Notes: generated by a model from the letters alone, not told the origin. A stretch of 64,000 nucleotides of DNA from Formosa agariphila KMM 3901 (GCF_000723205.1 NZ_HG315671.1:1895351-1959350); one strand, 5' to 3'; positions 1 to 9,147 are shown, counted from the stretch's first letter. A program made the numbers and translations.

Positions 1-2
1 CG

Positions 3-425
3 TTTTATCGTGGGGATTGGTGTCCGTATTGCAACTTACAAATTAAAGCATTACAAGATATTTTAAGCGACATTCATGACTTGGGAGCCAACCTAGTTGC
101 TATTAGTCCGCAAGTACCAGACGAGAGTTTGTCCATAGATGAGATTAGTAAAATGGATTTTGGCGTATTGTCTGATCAAGATGCTAAAGTTGCTTTTCAA
201 TACGGTGTAGCTTGGGAAGTCCCTGAATTTTTAGCAGAACATATGCGTGAAGATCGCGGATTAGATTTAGAACAAATCAATAACGGTAATGCAACAATGT
301 TACCTATTCCAGCGACGTTTGTTTTAAACCGTGAAGGTGTTGTAAAATGGAGCTTTGTCGATGTAGACTATAGAAAACGTTCTGAACCAAGTGATATTAT
401 TAAAGCGTTAAAGAGTTTATTTTAA
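3..425 (+). CDS. Peroxiredoxin-like (AhpC/TSA) protein, 5'-truncated by window edge
   Basis: Only the last 140 residues are visible; the gene begins left of the window. The frame opens with FYRGDWCPYCNLQ, a thioredoxin-fold active site with a CPYC pair (visible residues 7-10), and continues through a typical AhpC/TSA core (NLVAISPQ, VLSDQDAKVA, PATFVLNREG) to a stop at 425. Members of this peroxiredoxin-like family are thought to reduce peroxides with the first Cys as the peroxidatic residue; that role is inferred here. A TTG at 81 could be mistaken for a start, but the active-site cysteines lie upstream of it in the same frame, so the real start is earlier. It is followed after 82 bp by a YqhD-type aldehyde reductase and then an Hsp31-like protein on the same strand, which suggests a stress-detoxification group. 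Confidence 0.8.
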   Translation, partial: FYRGDWCPYCNLQIKALQDILSDIHDLGANLVAISPQVPDESLSIDEISKMDFGVLSDQDAKVAFQYGVAWEVPEFLAEHMREDRGLDLEQINNGNATMLPIPATFVLNREGVVKWSFVDVDYRKRSEPSDIIKALKSLF

Positions 426-507
426 AGACTGAGTTGTGTGATACAACAGGCCTAAACCATTATCATTAAAAAACAAGTAGGATTAAAAACATATATAATT
501 AGAACTC

Positions 508-1668
508 ATGAACAATTTTCAATATAAAAATCCAACAAACATCATTTTCGGAAAAGATACAATCGCAAAATTAGCAGAAGAAATTCCTGCTGATGCAAAA
601 GTATTAATGCTTTACGGTGGTGGTAGTATTAAAAAGAATGGTATTTACGATCAAGTAAAAACAGCTTTAAAGGATATTGAACATTTTGAGTTTGGAGGTA
701 TTCCTGCCAATCCAGAATATGCAGTATTACTTGAAGCATTAAAAGTTATAAAAGACAAAGAGATTACATATTTATTAGCTGTAGGTGGTGGTTCTGTAAT
801 AGACGGAACTAAATTTTTAGCTGCCGCAGGTGTCTTTGAAGGTGATACACCTTGGGATATTTTAACTAATAAAAAACCAACATTACAAGCGATGCCTTTT
901 GGTACTGTGTTAACTTTACCTGCAACGGGTTCTGAAATGAATTCTGGAGCTGTAATTACACGTGCAGAAACTAAAGAGAAATTAGCAATGGGTGGTGCTG
1001 GATTATTTCCTGCATTCTCTATTCTAGATCCACAAGTTATCACATCTATTCCTAGACGTCAGTTAGTGAATGGAATTACAGATGCTTTTACTCATGTTTT
1101 AGAACAGTACATGACCTACCCTGCCGGTGCTTTACTACAAGATCGTTTTGCAGAAAGTATCATGCAAACACTTTTAGAAGTTGCTCCTAAAGTTTTAGAA
1201 GACCCTTCAGATTATGATGCGGCATCTAACTTTATGTGGAGTTGCACAATGGCATTAAACGGCTTGATTCAAAAAGGAGTACCTACAGATTGGGCTGTAC
1301 ATGCAATGGGACACGAATTAACTGCGCTTTTTGGTATCGACCACGCACGTACATTAGCAATTATTGCACCAAGTCATTACCAATATAATTTTGAATCTAA
1401 AAAAGAGAAATTAGCACAATATGCAGAACGTATATGGAATGTTACCGAAGGTTCTTTAGAAGATAAAGCTTATGCTGCTATCGAAAAAACGGAATCCTTT
1501 TTTAATGATATGGGTATAGATACAAAACTATCTAAATACACAAATGAATTTGAAGGTACTGCAGAAATTATTGCCAACCGTTTTACAGAACGTGGTTGGT
1601 TAGGTTTAGGAGAACACCAATCGCTTAAACCAGAAGATGTAGAAACCATTGTACATATGGCTTATTAA
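508..1668 (+). CDS. yqhD: Iron-type NADPH-dependent alcohol/aldehyde dehydrogenase, YqhD-like
   Basis: The 386-residue product matches E. coli YqhD in length and closely at the N-terminus (MNNFxxxxPTxIxFGK, then YGGGS near residue 37). The second glycine-rich stretch VGGGSVIDG (92-100) binds the dinucleotide. The four metal ligands of the family can be placed at D192, H196, H265 and H279, each two residues before the E. coli positions. Known YqhD enzymes reduce short and lipid-peroxidation aldehydes with NADPH. The start at 508 agrees with the family N-terminus. The DJ-1/Hsp31-like gene follows 44 bp downstream on the same strand, so co-transcription is likely. The family and general reaction are secure; the physiological substrate is not visible. 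Confidence 0.93.
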   Translation: MNNFQYKNPTNIIFGKDTIAKLAEEIPADAKVLMLYGGGSIKKNGIYDQVKTALKDIEHFEFGGIPANPEYAVLLEALKVIKDKEITYLLAVGGGSVIDGTKFLAAAGVFEGDTPWDILTNKKPTLQAMPFGTVLTLPATGSEMNSGAVITRAETKEKLAMGGAGLFPAFSILDPQVITSIPRRQLVNGITDAFTHVLEQYMTYPAGALLQDRFAESIMQTLLEVAPKVLEDPSDYDAASNFMWSCTMALNGLIQKGVPTDWAVHAMGHELTALFGIDHARTLAIIAPSHYQYNFESKKEKLAQYAERIWNVTEGSLEDKAYAAIEKTESFFNDMGIDTKLSKYTNEFEGTAEIIANRFTERGWLGLGEHQSLKPEDVETIVHMAY

Positions 1669-1712
1669 TTAAATGTTTTAAGTCGTTTTTATTAACCTTA
1701 ACATCAAAGATT

Positions 1713-2405
1713 ATGAAAATATTATTTGTCTTAACATCACACGATACATTAGGAGATACAGGAGCAAAAACTGGATTTTGGATTGAAGAATTCGCAAGTC
1801 CGTATTATGCTTTACTAGACAACGGTGCCGACATTACCATTGCAACACCTAAAGGTGGACAAGCCCCTATTGATCCAAATAGTGATACTGAAGAAACTGC
1901 AACAGCAGCAACAAAACGTTTTGAAACAGATCCAGAAACTCAAGATAGAATTAAAAACACAGTGCCATTATCTAGCATAAACCCTAGCGATTATGAAGCT
2001 GTATTTTATCCAGGAGGTCACGGACCACTTTGGGATTTAGCTAACGATGAAACGTCTATTAAATTAATAGAACGTTTTAATGCGGCTAATAAACCTATCG
2101 GATTTGTATGTCATGCACCTGCGGCTTTAAAAAGTGTAAAGAATGTAGATGGGACACCTTTAGTACAAGGAAAAAAAGTAACAGGTTTTTCGAATTCTGA
2201 AGAAGCGGCCGTACAACTAACAGATGTTGTTCCATTTTTAGTGGAAGATATGTTGAAAGCTAATGGTGGAATTTACTCTAAAGGAGACGATTGGGCCGTT
2301 CACGTTTTACAAGACGGAAATTTAATTACAGGTCAGAATCCAGCATCGTCTGAATTGGTTGCTGAAACACTTTTAAAAGTGATTAAACCTTTAATAAACG
2401 ACTAA
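1713..2405 (+). CDS. DJ-1/PfpI family protein, Hsp31-like (type 1 glutamine amidotransferase fold)
   Basis: The 230-residue protein has the DJ-1/PfpI nucleophile elbow FVCHAPAAL with Cys133-His134, an acidic pair at E25-E26 in WIEEFASPYY, and the YPGGHGPLWDL loop near residue 100. These features fit the Hsp31 branch, whose members have glutathione-independent glyoxalase (glyoxalase III), deglycase-like or chaperone activity. The activity here is inferred from the family. Its place directly after a YqhD-like aldehyde reductase supports a role in carbonyl stress. A rho-independent terminator (2430-2464) follows, so this is probably the last gene of the group. Confidence 0.85.
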   Translation: MKILFVLTSHDTLGDTGAKTGFWIEEFASPYYALLDNGADITIATPKGGQAPIDPNSDTEETATAATKRFETDPETQDRIKNTVPLSSINPSDYEAVFYPGGHGPLWDLANDETSIKLIERFNAANKPIGFVCHAPAALKSVKNVDGTPLVQGKKVTGFSNSEEAAVQLTDVVPFLVEDMLKANGGIYSKGDDWAVHVLQDGNLITGQNPASSELVAETLLKVIKPLIND

Positions 2406-2429
2406 TTTAATATCCCCGTATTTAATTAA

Positions 2430-2468
2430 AAAAGCCTTCATTCTTTTATAGATTGAAGGCTTTTATTT
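2430..2468 (+). terminator. Rho-independent terminator after the Hsp31-like gene
   Basis: Stem AAAAGCCTTCA (2430-2440) pairs with TGAAGGCTTTT (2454-2464), followed by a T-rich run. It lies 25 bp after the stop codon and ends the detoxification group before the repeat array begins. Confidence 0.8.
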
Positions 2469-2496
2469 TTTTGTGCCAATAGTATGTAATTACAAA

Positions 2497-3957
2497 GGTC
2501 ATCGAGCGAAGTCAAGTTGAAGATTAAAAAAGGCTCTCGACTCCGCTCGAGCATCCTGTAAGTGTATTATTTACATGTAAATTACTATCGTAACCCTTAA
2601 TATAGATTAGAGTTTCATTATTAGATTCTTTGATTCAGAAAAACATGATACTTCAATATTACGGTCATCGCGCGACGTCTGGATGAAGATTAAAAAAGGC
2701 TCTCGACTCCGCTCGAGTATCCTGTAAGTATATTATTTACATGTAACTTACTAACGTCACCCTTAATTTAGTTTAGAGTCTCATTATTAGATTTTTTGGT
2801 TTAGAAAGACATGATACTTTAATATTACGGTCATCGAGCGAAGTCGAGATGAAGATTAAAAAAGGCTCTCGACTCCGCTCGAGCATCCTGTAAGTATATT
2901 ATTTACATGTAAATTGCTGTTGTTACCCTTACACTTCAATATTACGGTCATCGAGCGAAGTCGAGATGAGAATTTAACAATGCTCTCGACTCCGCTCGAG
3001 CACCCTGTAAGTATATTATTTACATGTAAATTACTATCGTAGCCCTTAATATAAGTTTAGAGTCACATTATTAGATTCTTTGGTTTAGAAAAACATGATA
3101 CTTCAATATTACGGTCATCGAGCGAAGTCGAGATGAAGACTAGAAAAGGCTCTCGACTCCGCTCGAGCATCTTGTAAGTGTATTATTTACATGTAAATTA
3201 CTAACGTCACTCTTAATATAGATTAGAGTTTCATTATTAGATTCTTTGATTCAGAAAAACATGATACTTCAATATTACGGTCATCGCGTGACGTCTGGAT
3301 GAAGATTAAAAAAGGCTCTCGACTCCGCTCGAGCATCCTGTAAGTGTATTATTTACATGTAAATTACTAACGTCACTCTTAATATAAGTTTAGAGTCACA
3401 TTATTATATTCTTTGGGTTAGAAAAACATGATACTTCAATATTGCGGTCATCGAGCGAAGTCGAGATGAAGACTTAAAAAGGCTCTCGACTCCGCTCGAG
3501 CATCCTATAAGTACATTATTTACATGTAAATTACTATCGTCACCCTTAATATAGATTAGAGTTTCATTATTAGATTCTTTGATTCAGAAAGACATGGTAC
3601 TTTAATATTTCGGTCATCGAGCGAAGTCGAGATGAAGACTTAAAAAGGCTCTCGACTCCGCTCGAGCATCCTATAAGTACATTATTTACATGTAAATTAC
3701 TATTGTTACCCTTACACTTCAATATTACGGTCATCGAGCGGCGTCGAGATGAGAATTTAATAAGGCTCTCGACTCCGCTCGAGCACCGTGTAAATGTATT
3801 ATAGGTATATAGATTAATACCGTAACCCTTAATATAGTTTAGAGTCTCATTATTATATTCTTTGGGTTAGAAAAACATGATACTTCAATATTACGGTCAT
3901 CGCGCGACGTCTGGATGAAGATTAAAAAAGGCTCTCGACTCCGCTCGAGCACCCTTG
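2497..3957. repeat. REP-like hairpin array 1: ten long-hairpin units, mostly 166 bp apart
   Basis: Ten units begin with GGTCATCG at about 2497, 2663, 2829, 2946, 3113, 3279, 3446, 3612, 3729 and 3895. Each holds two inverted arms of about 16 nt (type ATCGAGCGAAGTCGAGAT, then TCTCGACTCCGCTCGA) around a short A-rich loop, so it can fold as one long hairpin; each arm also contains CTCGA/TCGAG and could fold alone. Spacing is 166-167 bp except for two 117-bp steps that lack the same roughly 49-bp stretch. Units at 2663, 3279 and 3895 share a diverged left arm (CGCGcGACGTCTGG) and lie exactly 616 bp apart. The spacer carries a TTTACATGTAAA palindrome. No convincing gene is present. The array lies between the 3' ends of two convergent genes, as REP/BIME elements usually do. 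Confidence 0.9.
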
Positions 3958-3963
3958 TAACGA

Positions 3964-5082
3964 TTATATAGAAATCTCTTTAAACTTAATTCCCAATTCT
4001 TTATTCATTTCGTGAATACGTTTTAATTCACTACCTAAAATTAAAGCAATAGATTGCCCTGTTTTTCCAGCACGTGCTGTACGTCCGCTGCGGTGTGTGT
4101 AATATTCAATGTGTTCTGGTAGTTGATGATGTAATACAAAAGCTAAATCGCTAACATCTATTCCTCTTGCAGATACATCTGTAGAAATTAAGACTTGTAA
4201 ATTTCCTTTTTTAAAGGCACGCATCACTTTTTCACGATCACGTTGTTGCATATCGCCTTCTAAAGCTTCAACAGAAAATCCTTCTTCTTTTAAGAATTCG
4301 GTTAATGTTTTTGTTCCAGCTTTGGTTCTACAAAATATAATACCACGGTCATCTGGTCGTGCTTCTAAAAGACTCAGAATTACATTCTGCTTTTGATCTA
4401 TAGTGGTTGTAATATAGGTATGCGAAATATTTGCATTTACAAGTTCATTCTTATTTATTACCACGCGAACTGCTTGTGGCGACATATAATGTTCTATAAT
4501 TTGCTGAATCCCTGAAGGAATCGTTGCCGAAAACAGCCAAGTGTTTTTAGATTTTGGAGTATGGTCTAAGATTTTAGTCAGTGCATCTTTAAACCCCATA
4601 CTAAGCATTTCATCAGCTTCATCTAAAATCACGGTATTCACTTTTCTAATATCGATAATTTTACGATCTAATAAATCGTTTAAACGTCCAGGAGTAGCCA
4701 CAATAACATGTGTTGTACGTTTTAAATTCTGTATTTGAATATCTATTTTTTCACCACCGTAAACGCCTTCAACAAAGATTTTAGATTCACCGTATTTCGT
4801 GAATTTAAACAATTGCTTTTTTATTTGTTGAACCAGTTCACGTGTTGGCGCTAAAATTAAAGTTTGTACGTGGCTTAATTTCGGGTCAATGTTTTGAAGC
4901 ATTGGCAATCCGAAAGCTGCCGTTTTTCCTGTTCCTGTTTGTGCTAAACCAATAAAATCTGTTTTCGTTTTTAATAAAACGGGAATTGCTTTTTCTTGAA
5001 TTTCAGACGGATGTTTTATTCCTAATTCTTTTAAAGCTTGTATAAATTCAGGTGCTACACCTAAGTGTTTAAATGATGCCAT
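3964..5082 (-). CDS. DEAD-box ATP-dependent RNA helicase (RhlE-like core)
   Basis: The 372-residue protein is almost only the two RecA-like helicase domains. Visible motifs are the Q-motif glutamine (about Q29), AQTGTGKT (47-54), PTREL (79-83), TPGR (130-133), DEAD (154-157), SAT (185-187) and HRSGRTARAG (330-339). DEAD-box proteins of this type unwind short RNA duplexes in ribosome assembly, RNA decay or cold adaptation. I prefer the start at 5082 (MASFKHLG), which fits the usual N-terminus, over an in-frame ATG seven codons upstream. There is no long basic C-terminal tail. It is divergent from rlmF, an rRNA methyltransferase, so both neighbours may serve ribosome biogenesis; this is inference. 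Confidence 0.92.
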   Translation of the reverse strand: MASFKHLGVAPEFIQALKELGIKHPSEIQEKAIPVLLKTKTDFIGLAQTGTGKTAAFGLPMLQNIDPKLSHVQTLILAPTRELVQQIKKQLFKFTKYGESKIFVEGVYGGEKIDIQIQNLKRTTHVIVATPGRLNDLLDRKIIDIRKVNTVILDEADEMLSMGFKDALTKILDHTPKSKNTWLFSATIPSGIQQIIEHYMSPQAVRVVINKNELVNANISHTYITTTIDQKQNVILSLLEARPDDRGIIFCRTKAGTKTLTEFLKEEGFSVEALEGDMQQRDREKVMRAFKKGNLQVLISTDVSARGIDVSDLAFVLHHQLPEHIEYYTHRSGRTARAGKTGQSIALILGSELKRIHEMNKELGIKFKEISI

Positions 5083-5193
5083 AATGTTTATTTCTGATTG
5101 CAAAGGTATGGTAATTTAGAGTGCCGTTTAATACAAATTTCAATTTCTAAATTGTTGCTTATATTTAGTTTATCTTTACCACAAATTATATCT

Positions 5194-6069
5194 ATGCACT
5201 CTAATAACAAGCATAAAAAATCCTACGATTTTGATGCATTAATTCAAGCGTATCCAAAACTAAATTCGTTTGTATTTACAAGTCCACTTACAAAACAAAA
5301 AACTATTCATTTTGAAAAAAGTGATGCTGTTTTTCATTTAAATAAAGCCATTCTTATTGCCGATTACGGTTTAACCGATTGGAGGATTCCGAAAGGGTAT
5401 CTATGTCCGCCAATTCCTGGACGTGCCGATTATATTCATCATATCCACGATTTATTAGTTGTTGAAAAACTAACTGAGAATGTTTTAGGTTTAGATATTG
5501 GTGTTGGTGCTAATACCATCTACCCTATTCTAGGCGCGCAAATCTACGATTGGAAAATGGTGGGTTGCGATACCAGCGCAAGTGCAATAGAAAGTGCTAA
5601 GCATAATGTAGGATTAACACCTACGTTGCTTAAAAAGATAGACATCCGTCAGCAACCTACACCTGCTAATATTTTTGAAGGTATTATTAAGCCTGATGAA
5701 AAATTTACATTTACCATGTGTAATCCTCCATTTTTCGGATCTGAAGAAGAAGCAACTCGTACAACGAAACAAAAATTGAAGAACCTTAAAAAAGCGGGAC
5801 CAGCAGAATTGAATTTTGGCGGACAAGCGCATGAATTATGGTGTAATGGTGGTGAGGCTTTATTTATAAAACGTATGATTAAGCAAAGTGTCGCGTTTAA
5901 AGATCAAGTAAATTGGTTTACAACACTGGTCTCTAAACAAGAAAATTTAAGCAAGTTAAAAAAGCAATTAGATAAATTAAAAGCGACGCATAAGACGATT
6001 TCTATGGAACAAGGAAATAAGAAAAGTAGAATTTTGGCTTGGACGTTTAAAGCGGAATCAGGGTCTTAG
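5194..6069 (+). CDS. rlmF: 23S rRNA (adenine1618-N6)-methyltransferase RlmF
   Basis: The 291-residue protein shows the RlmF/YbiN signature: an N-terminal block with RIPKGYLCPPIPGRADYIHH (64-83), SAM-binding motif LDIGVGAN (100-107), and the N6-adenine methyltransferase catalytic motif NPPF (177-180). RlmF methylates A1618 of 23S rRNA. The frame stays open 32 codons upstream to 5098, but that extension overlaps the start of the divergent helicase gene and reads as an unrelated hydrophobic stretch; the ATG at 5194 (MHSNNKHKKSYDFD) gives the family N-terminus. A terminator hairpin follows at 6092. Confidence 0.93.
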   Translation: MHSNNKHKKSYDFDALIQAYPKLNSFVFTSPLTKQKTIHFEKSDAVFHLNKAILIADYGLTDWRIPKGYLCPPIPGRADYIHHIHDLLVVEKLTENVLGLDIGVGANTIYPILGAQIYDWKMVGCDTSASAIESAKHNVGLTPTLLKKIDIRQQPTPANIFEGIIKPDEKFTFTMCNPPFFGSEEEATRTTKQKLKNLKKAGPAELNFGGQAHELWCNGGEALFIKRMIKQSVAFKDQVNWFTTLVSKQENLSKLKKQLDKLKATHKTISMEQGNKKSRILAWTFKAESGS

Positions 6070-6091
6070 ATTTATAAGAAAATATAAAAAG

Positions 6092-6127
6092 AAAAGCGTG
6101 TTCAGATAAAATTGAATACGCTTTTTT
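6092..6127 (+). terminator. Rho-independent terminator after rlmF
   Basis: AAAAGCGTGTTCA pairs with TGAATACGCTTTT (one G-T pair), followed by TT and a T-rich stretch, 22 bp after the rlmF stop. A diverged copy of this hairpin and its surroundings lies at 7259-7320, at the other end of array 2. Confidence 0.75.
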
Positions 6128-6147
6128 GGTTTATACTTAAACATATT

Positions 6148-7380
6148 GGTCATCGAGCGGAGTGGAGATGTAATTAAAAAGCTCTCGACTCCGCTCGAGC
6201 GCCCTGTAATTGTATTCTTGTAAATTACTTATCGTCGCCTTGAATGTGCTTTAAGGAATTATAAATTGAATATCTTAGGTGAAATTATGTTGTTACTGGT
6301 GAGATATTGAAAAAAGTTCAGTGTGACGACATTTAGGTTTATATTTAATTTTATAGGTTATCGAGCAGAGTCGAGATGTAATTAAAAAGCTCTCGACTCC
6401 GCTCGAGCGCCCTGTAATTGTATTCTTGTAAATTACTTATCGTCGCCTTGAATGTGGTTTAGGGAATTATAAATTGAATATCTTAGGTGAAATTATGTTG
6501 TTACTGGTGAGATATTGAAACAAGTTCAGTATGACGACATTTTGGTTTATATTTTAATTTTATAGGTCATCGAGCGGAGTCGAGATGTAATTAAAAAGCT
6601 CTCGACTCCGCTCGAGCGCTCTGTAATTATATTCTTGTAAATTACTTATCGTCGCCTTGAATGTGGTTTAGGTAATTACAAATTGAGTAACTTAGGTAGA
6701 ATAATGTTGTTACTTGTGAGATATTGAAACAAGTTCAGTATGACGCCATTTTGGTTTATATTTTAATTTTATAGGTTATCGAGCAGAGTCGAGATGTAAT
6801 TAAAAAGCTCTCGACTCCGCTCGAGCGCCCTGTAATTATATTCTTGTAAATTACTTATCGTCGCCTTGAATGTGGTTTAGCTAATTACAAATTGAGTAAC
6901 TTAGGTAGAATAATGTTGTTACTTGTGAGATATTGAAACAAGTTCAGTATGACGCCATTTTGGTTTATATTTTAATTTTATAGATTATCGAGCAGAGTCG
7001 AGATGTAATTAAAAAACTCTCGACTCCGCTCGAGCACCCTGTAATTGTATTCTTGTAAATTACTTATCGTCACCTTGAATGTGGTTTAGGGAATTACAAA
7101 TTGAATATCTAAGGTGAAATTATGTTGTTACTTGTGAGATATTTAAAAAAATTCAGTGTGACGACCTTTAGGTTTATATTTAATTTTATAGGTCATCGAG
7201 CGGAGTCGAGATGTAGATTAAAAAGCTCTCGACTCCGCTCGAGCGCCATATCATTGCAAAAAAGGAAAGCGTAATCAGATAAAACTGAGTACGCTTTAGT
7301 GTTTTATATTTATTCATGAAGGTCATCGCGTGGAGTCGAGATGAGTTCTAAAAGCTCTGGACTCCGCTCGAGCACCCTAA
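6148..7380. repeat. REP-like hairpin array 2: seven units, about 209-bp period
   Basis: Seven units start with GGTCATCG or a close variant at about 6148, 6356, 6565, 6775, 6983, 7190 and 7321; all steps but the last are 207-210 bp. In the unit at 6565 the stem is 16 bp and perfect (6570-6585 with 6600-6615) around a 14-nt A-rich loop; other units have about one mismatch. The hairpin sequence is the same family as array 1, and the first part of the spacer (CCTGTAAnTGTATT..GTAAATTAC) is also related, while the remainder differs. Five spacers carry a second conserved motif (TGAAACAAGTTCAGTATGACG and variants). The array fills the space between the convergent rlmF and RadD-like genes. I see no gene in it. 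Confidence 0.9.
7264..7298 (-). terminator. Probable terminator for the RadD-like helicase gene (copy of the rlmF terminator)
   Basis: Read on the minus strand, AAAGCGTACTCAG pairs with CTGATTACGCTTT, followed by CCTTTTTTG. It is a diverged duplicate of the hairpin at 6092-6127 and lies about 100 bp beyond the stop of the minus-strand helicase gene, with the last hairpin unit of array 2 between. Confidence 0.5.
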
Positions 7381-7395
7381 CGTTGCAAGAGAAGT

Positions 7396-8949
7396 CTATT
7401 CTTCTGGTGGATAACCATTTATTTCTTCATATAATTCATCGAAATTTTCGCGAATATATGCTCTTAATTTTTTTCTATAATCGTCGCGTAACCACTCTAC
7501 AAAATTGTATGTACTTTTACTAATACATTTGGTGTAACGCTGAATTCTATAATCGATGTCATCGCCTAGTTTTTTAGCTAAGTCTAGGGCATCATACATG
7601 TCTTCACTGTTTTCTGTACAGATATAAGCATGATGACGAATAGAACGCTCTAATACCACTTTAGAAGACTCCCCTTTTCTAATAGAATCGATATATGTCT
7701 TTTTAACATCGAAATATACCGAGTTAGATTTCTTAAATTCAGCACGTAATTCGTCTGGCATTTCGTATCTAAAATTCTCTTCTAATTCGTCGTCACTTAA
7801 AATACCATCTAAATAGAAGTTAGGTGATCTAAATATTTTTTGCCAATCTAAATCTGCACCCCATGGTCCGAAACGGTGAAAGTTGTTTCCTAAATCGATT
7901 ACATTAAATTTCGATTTATTTTTCAAAATACGAGATCCACGACCAATCATTTGGTAGTATAAGGTTAACGACTTGGTCGCACGATTCAGAATAATAGAAT
8001 CTACAGTAGGCTCATCGAAACCAGTGGTTAAAATACTAACCGATGTTAGAATAGCATCTGGAGTTTCTTTAAACCATTTTAATATTTTTTTACGTTCACT
8101 TTTAGTATTGGTATTATCTAAATGTGCAACGTTATAACCTGCTGCTTTAAACGTATCGTATACGTGTAAAGATGTATTAATACCGTTATTAAAGATCAGT
8201 GTCTTTTTATGTTTTGAACGTTCCTCGTAAGCTTGAATTAACTTACCAAGCATATCGCTATTGGTATATAAATCTTCTGAAGACTTTACAGTATAATCTC
8301 CATTTGCACCAACTACTAATGACGTTAATCCTACATTATAAGAATATACTTCGGCACGTGCTAAGAATTCGTTTTCTATTAAAGACTGAATGGTTTCTCC
8401 AACAATTAACTCGTTGTAGTTATCATTCATTGGTAATTTTATATTCGAACTTAAAGGTGTTGCTGTAACACCTAAGATGAAAGATTTATCGAAGAATTTA
8501 AAAAGCTTAGTAAAGGAATTGTAGTGCGCTTCATCAATAATAATTAAACCCACATCTGAGATATCTAACTTACCATCGTTTAATCGGTTGTTCAACGTTT
8601 CAACCATGGCTACAAAACAACTGTAATCTGCTTGATCTTCTAAATTTGCTTTACTATGAATAACCTTATTGGTAACACCAAATTCTGTTAACATCCCTGA
8701 AGTTTGTTTACACAATTCAATACGGTGCGTCATTACAAGCACTTTCTTATTATGATGCTTTAAATATTGCCTTACAATTTCAGAAAATATTACTGTTTTT
8801 CCACCTCCAGTTGGTAATTGATATAATAAATGGTAGTCTTCTGGAGCTTCTTCAAAACATTGAAATATCTTGTTTATGGCTCCTTGCTGATAACTATATA
8901 AATCTTTTCCGGCGTTTCTTTCTGCTAAATCTGTAGCTGTAACTGACAT
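7396..8949 (-). CDS. Superfamily II DEAD/DEAH helicase, RadD/YejH-like
   Basis: The 517-residue protein has the layout of RadD-like SF2 helicases: YSYQQGAI (Q-motif-like, about 18-25), Walker A PTGGGKT (46-52), DEAH (139-142), VTATP (161-165) and a domain-2 motif VI region QMIGRGSR. In E. coli RadD takes part in DNA double-strand-break repair and interacts with SSB; by homology this protein probably remodels DNA or DNA-protein complexes, but a restriction-type role cannot be excluded from sequence alone. No nuclease domain or methylase partner is nearby, which argues against a restriction system. The C-terminal 150 residues are family-specific and unrecognised. The gene stands alone and is convergent with rlmF across array 2. 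Confidence 0.85.
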   Translation of the reverse strand: MSVTATDLAERNAGKDLYSYQQGAINKIFQCFEEAPEDYHLLYQLPTGGGKTVIFSEIVRQYLKHHNKKVLVMTHRIELCKQTSGMLTEFGVTNKVIHSKANLEDQADYSCFVAMVETLNNRLNDGKLDISDVGLIIIDEAHYNSFTKLFKFFDKSFILGVTATPLSSNIKLPMNDNYNELIVGETIQSLIENEFLARAEVYSYNVGLTSLVVGANGDYTVKSSEDLYTNSDMLGKLIQAYEERSKHKKTLIFNNGINTSLHVYDTFKAAGYNVAHLDNTNTKSERKKILKWFKETPDAILTSVSILTTGFDEPTVDSIILNRATKSLTLYYQMIGRGSRILKNKSKFNVIDLGNNFHRFGPWGADLDWQKIFRSPNFYLDGILSDDELEENFRYEMPDELRAEFKKSNSVYFDVKKTYIDSIRKGESSKVVLERSIRHHAYICTENSEDMYDALDLAKKLGDDIDYRIQRYTKCISKSTYNFVEWLRDDYRKKLRAYIRENFDELYEEINGYPPEE

Positions 8950-9147
8950 TTAAATAGGTTTTAAAGGAATGCAAAAATAAGGCCTTTTCTAGGGTTTTTA
9001 TGCATGATTCTCTAGAAATTATTTAAATCTCATGTTTTTACAATTCAATTGTTAAATAATTAAAAAAAAATAAGAATCGTTAATCTTATTAAGCGATTAA
9101 TTATCAATATGATAAGATGTATTAAATTATAAAGAAACCACTCTTTT

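Noticed and set aside
651-1043. 130-codon frame antisense to yqhD
   Set aside because: It is fully inside a confidently assigned gene and has no family features.
5098-5193. N-terminal extension of rlmF
   Set aside because: The 32 added residues are hydrophobic, overlap the start of the divergent helicase gene and precede the family N-terminus.
2497-7380. CRISPR arrays
   Set aside because: The repeats are long hairpins with spacers that are themselves repeated, and there are no cas genes; CRISPR spacers would be unique and shorter.
7341-7523. 60-codon frame at the end of array 2
   Set aside because: It runs from repeat DNA into the antisense of the RadD-like gene, so it is a chance frame.
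7396-8949. Restriction enzyme R-subunit for the SF2 helicase
   Set aside because: No nuclease domain is visible and no methylase or specificity gene is near; RadD-like family features are a better fit.
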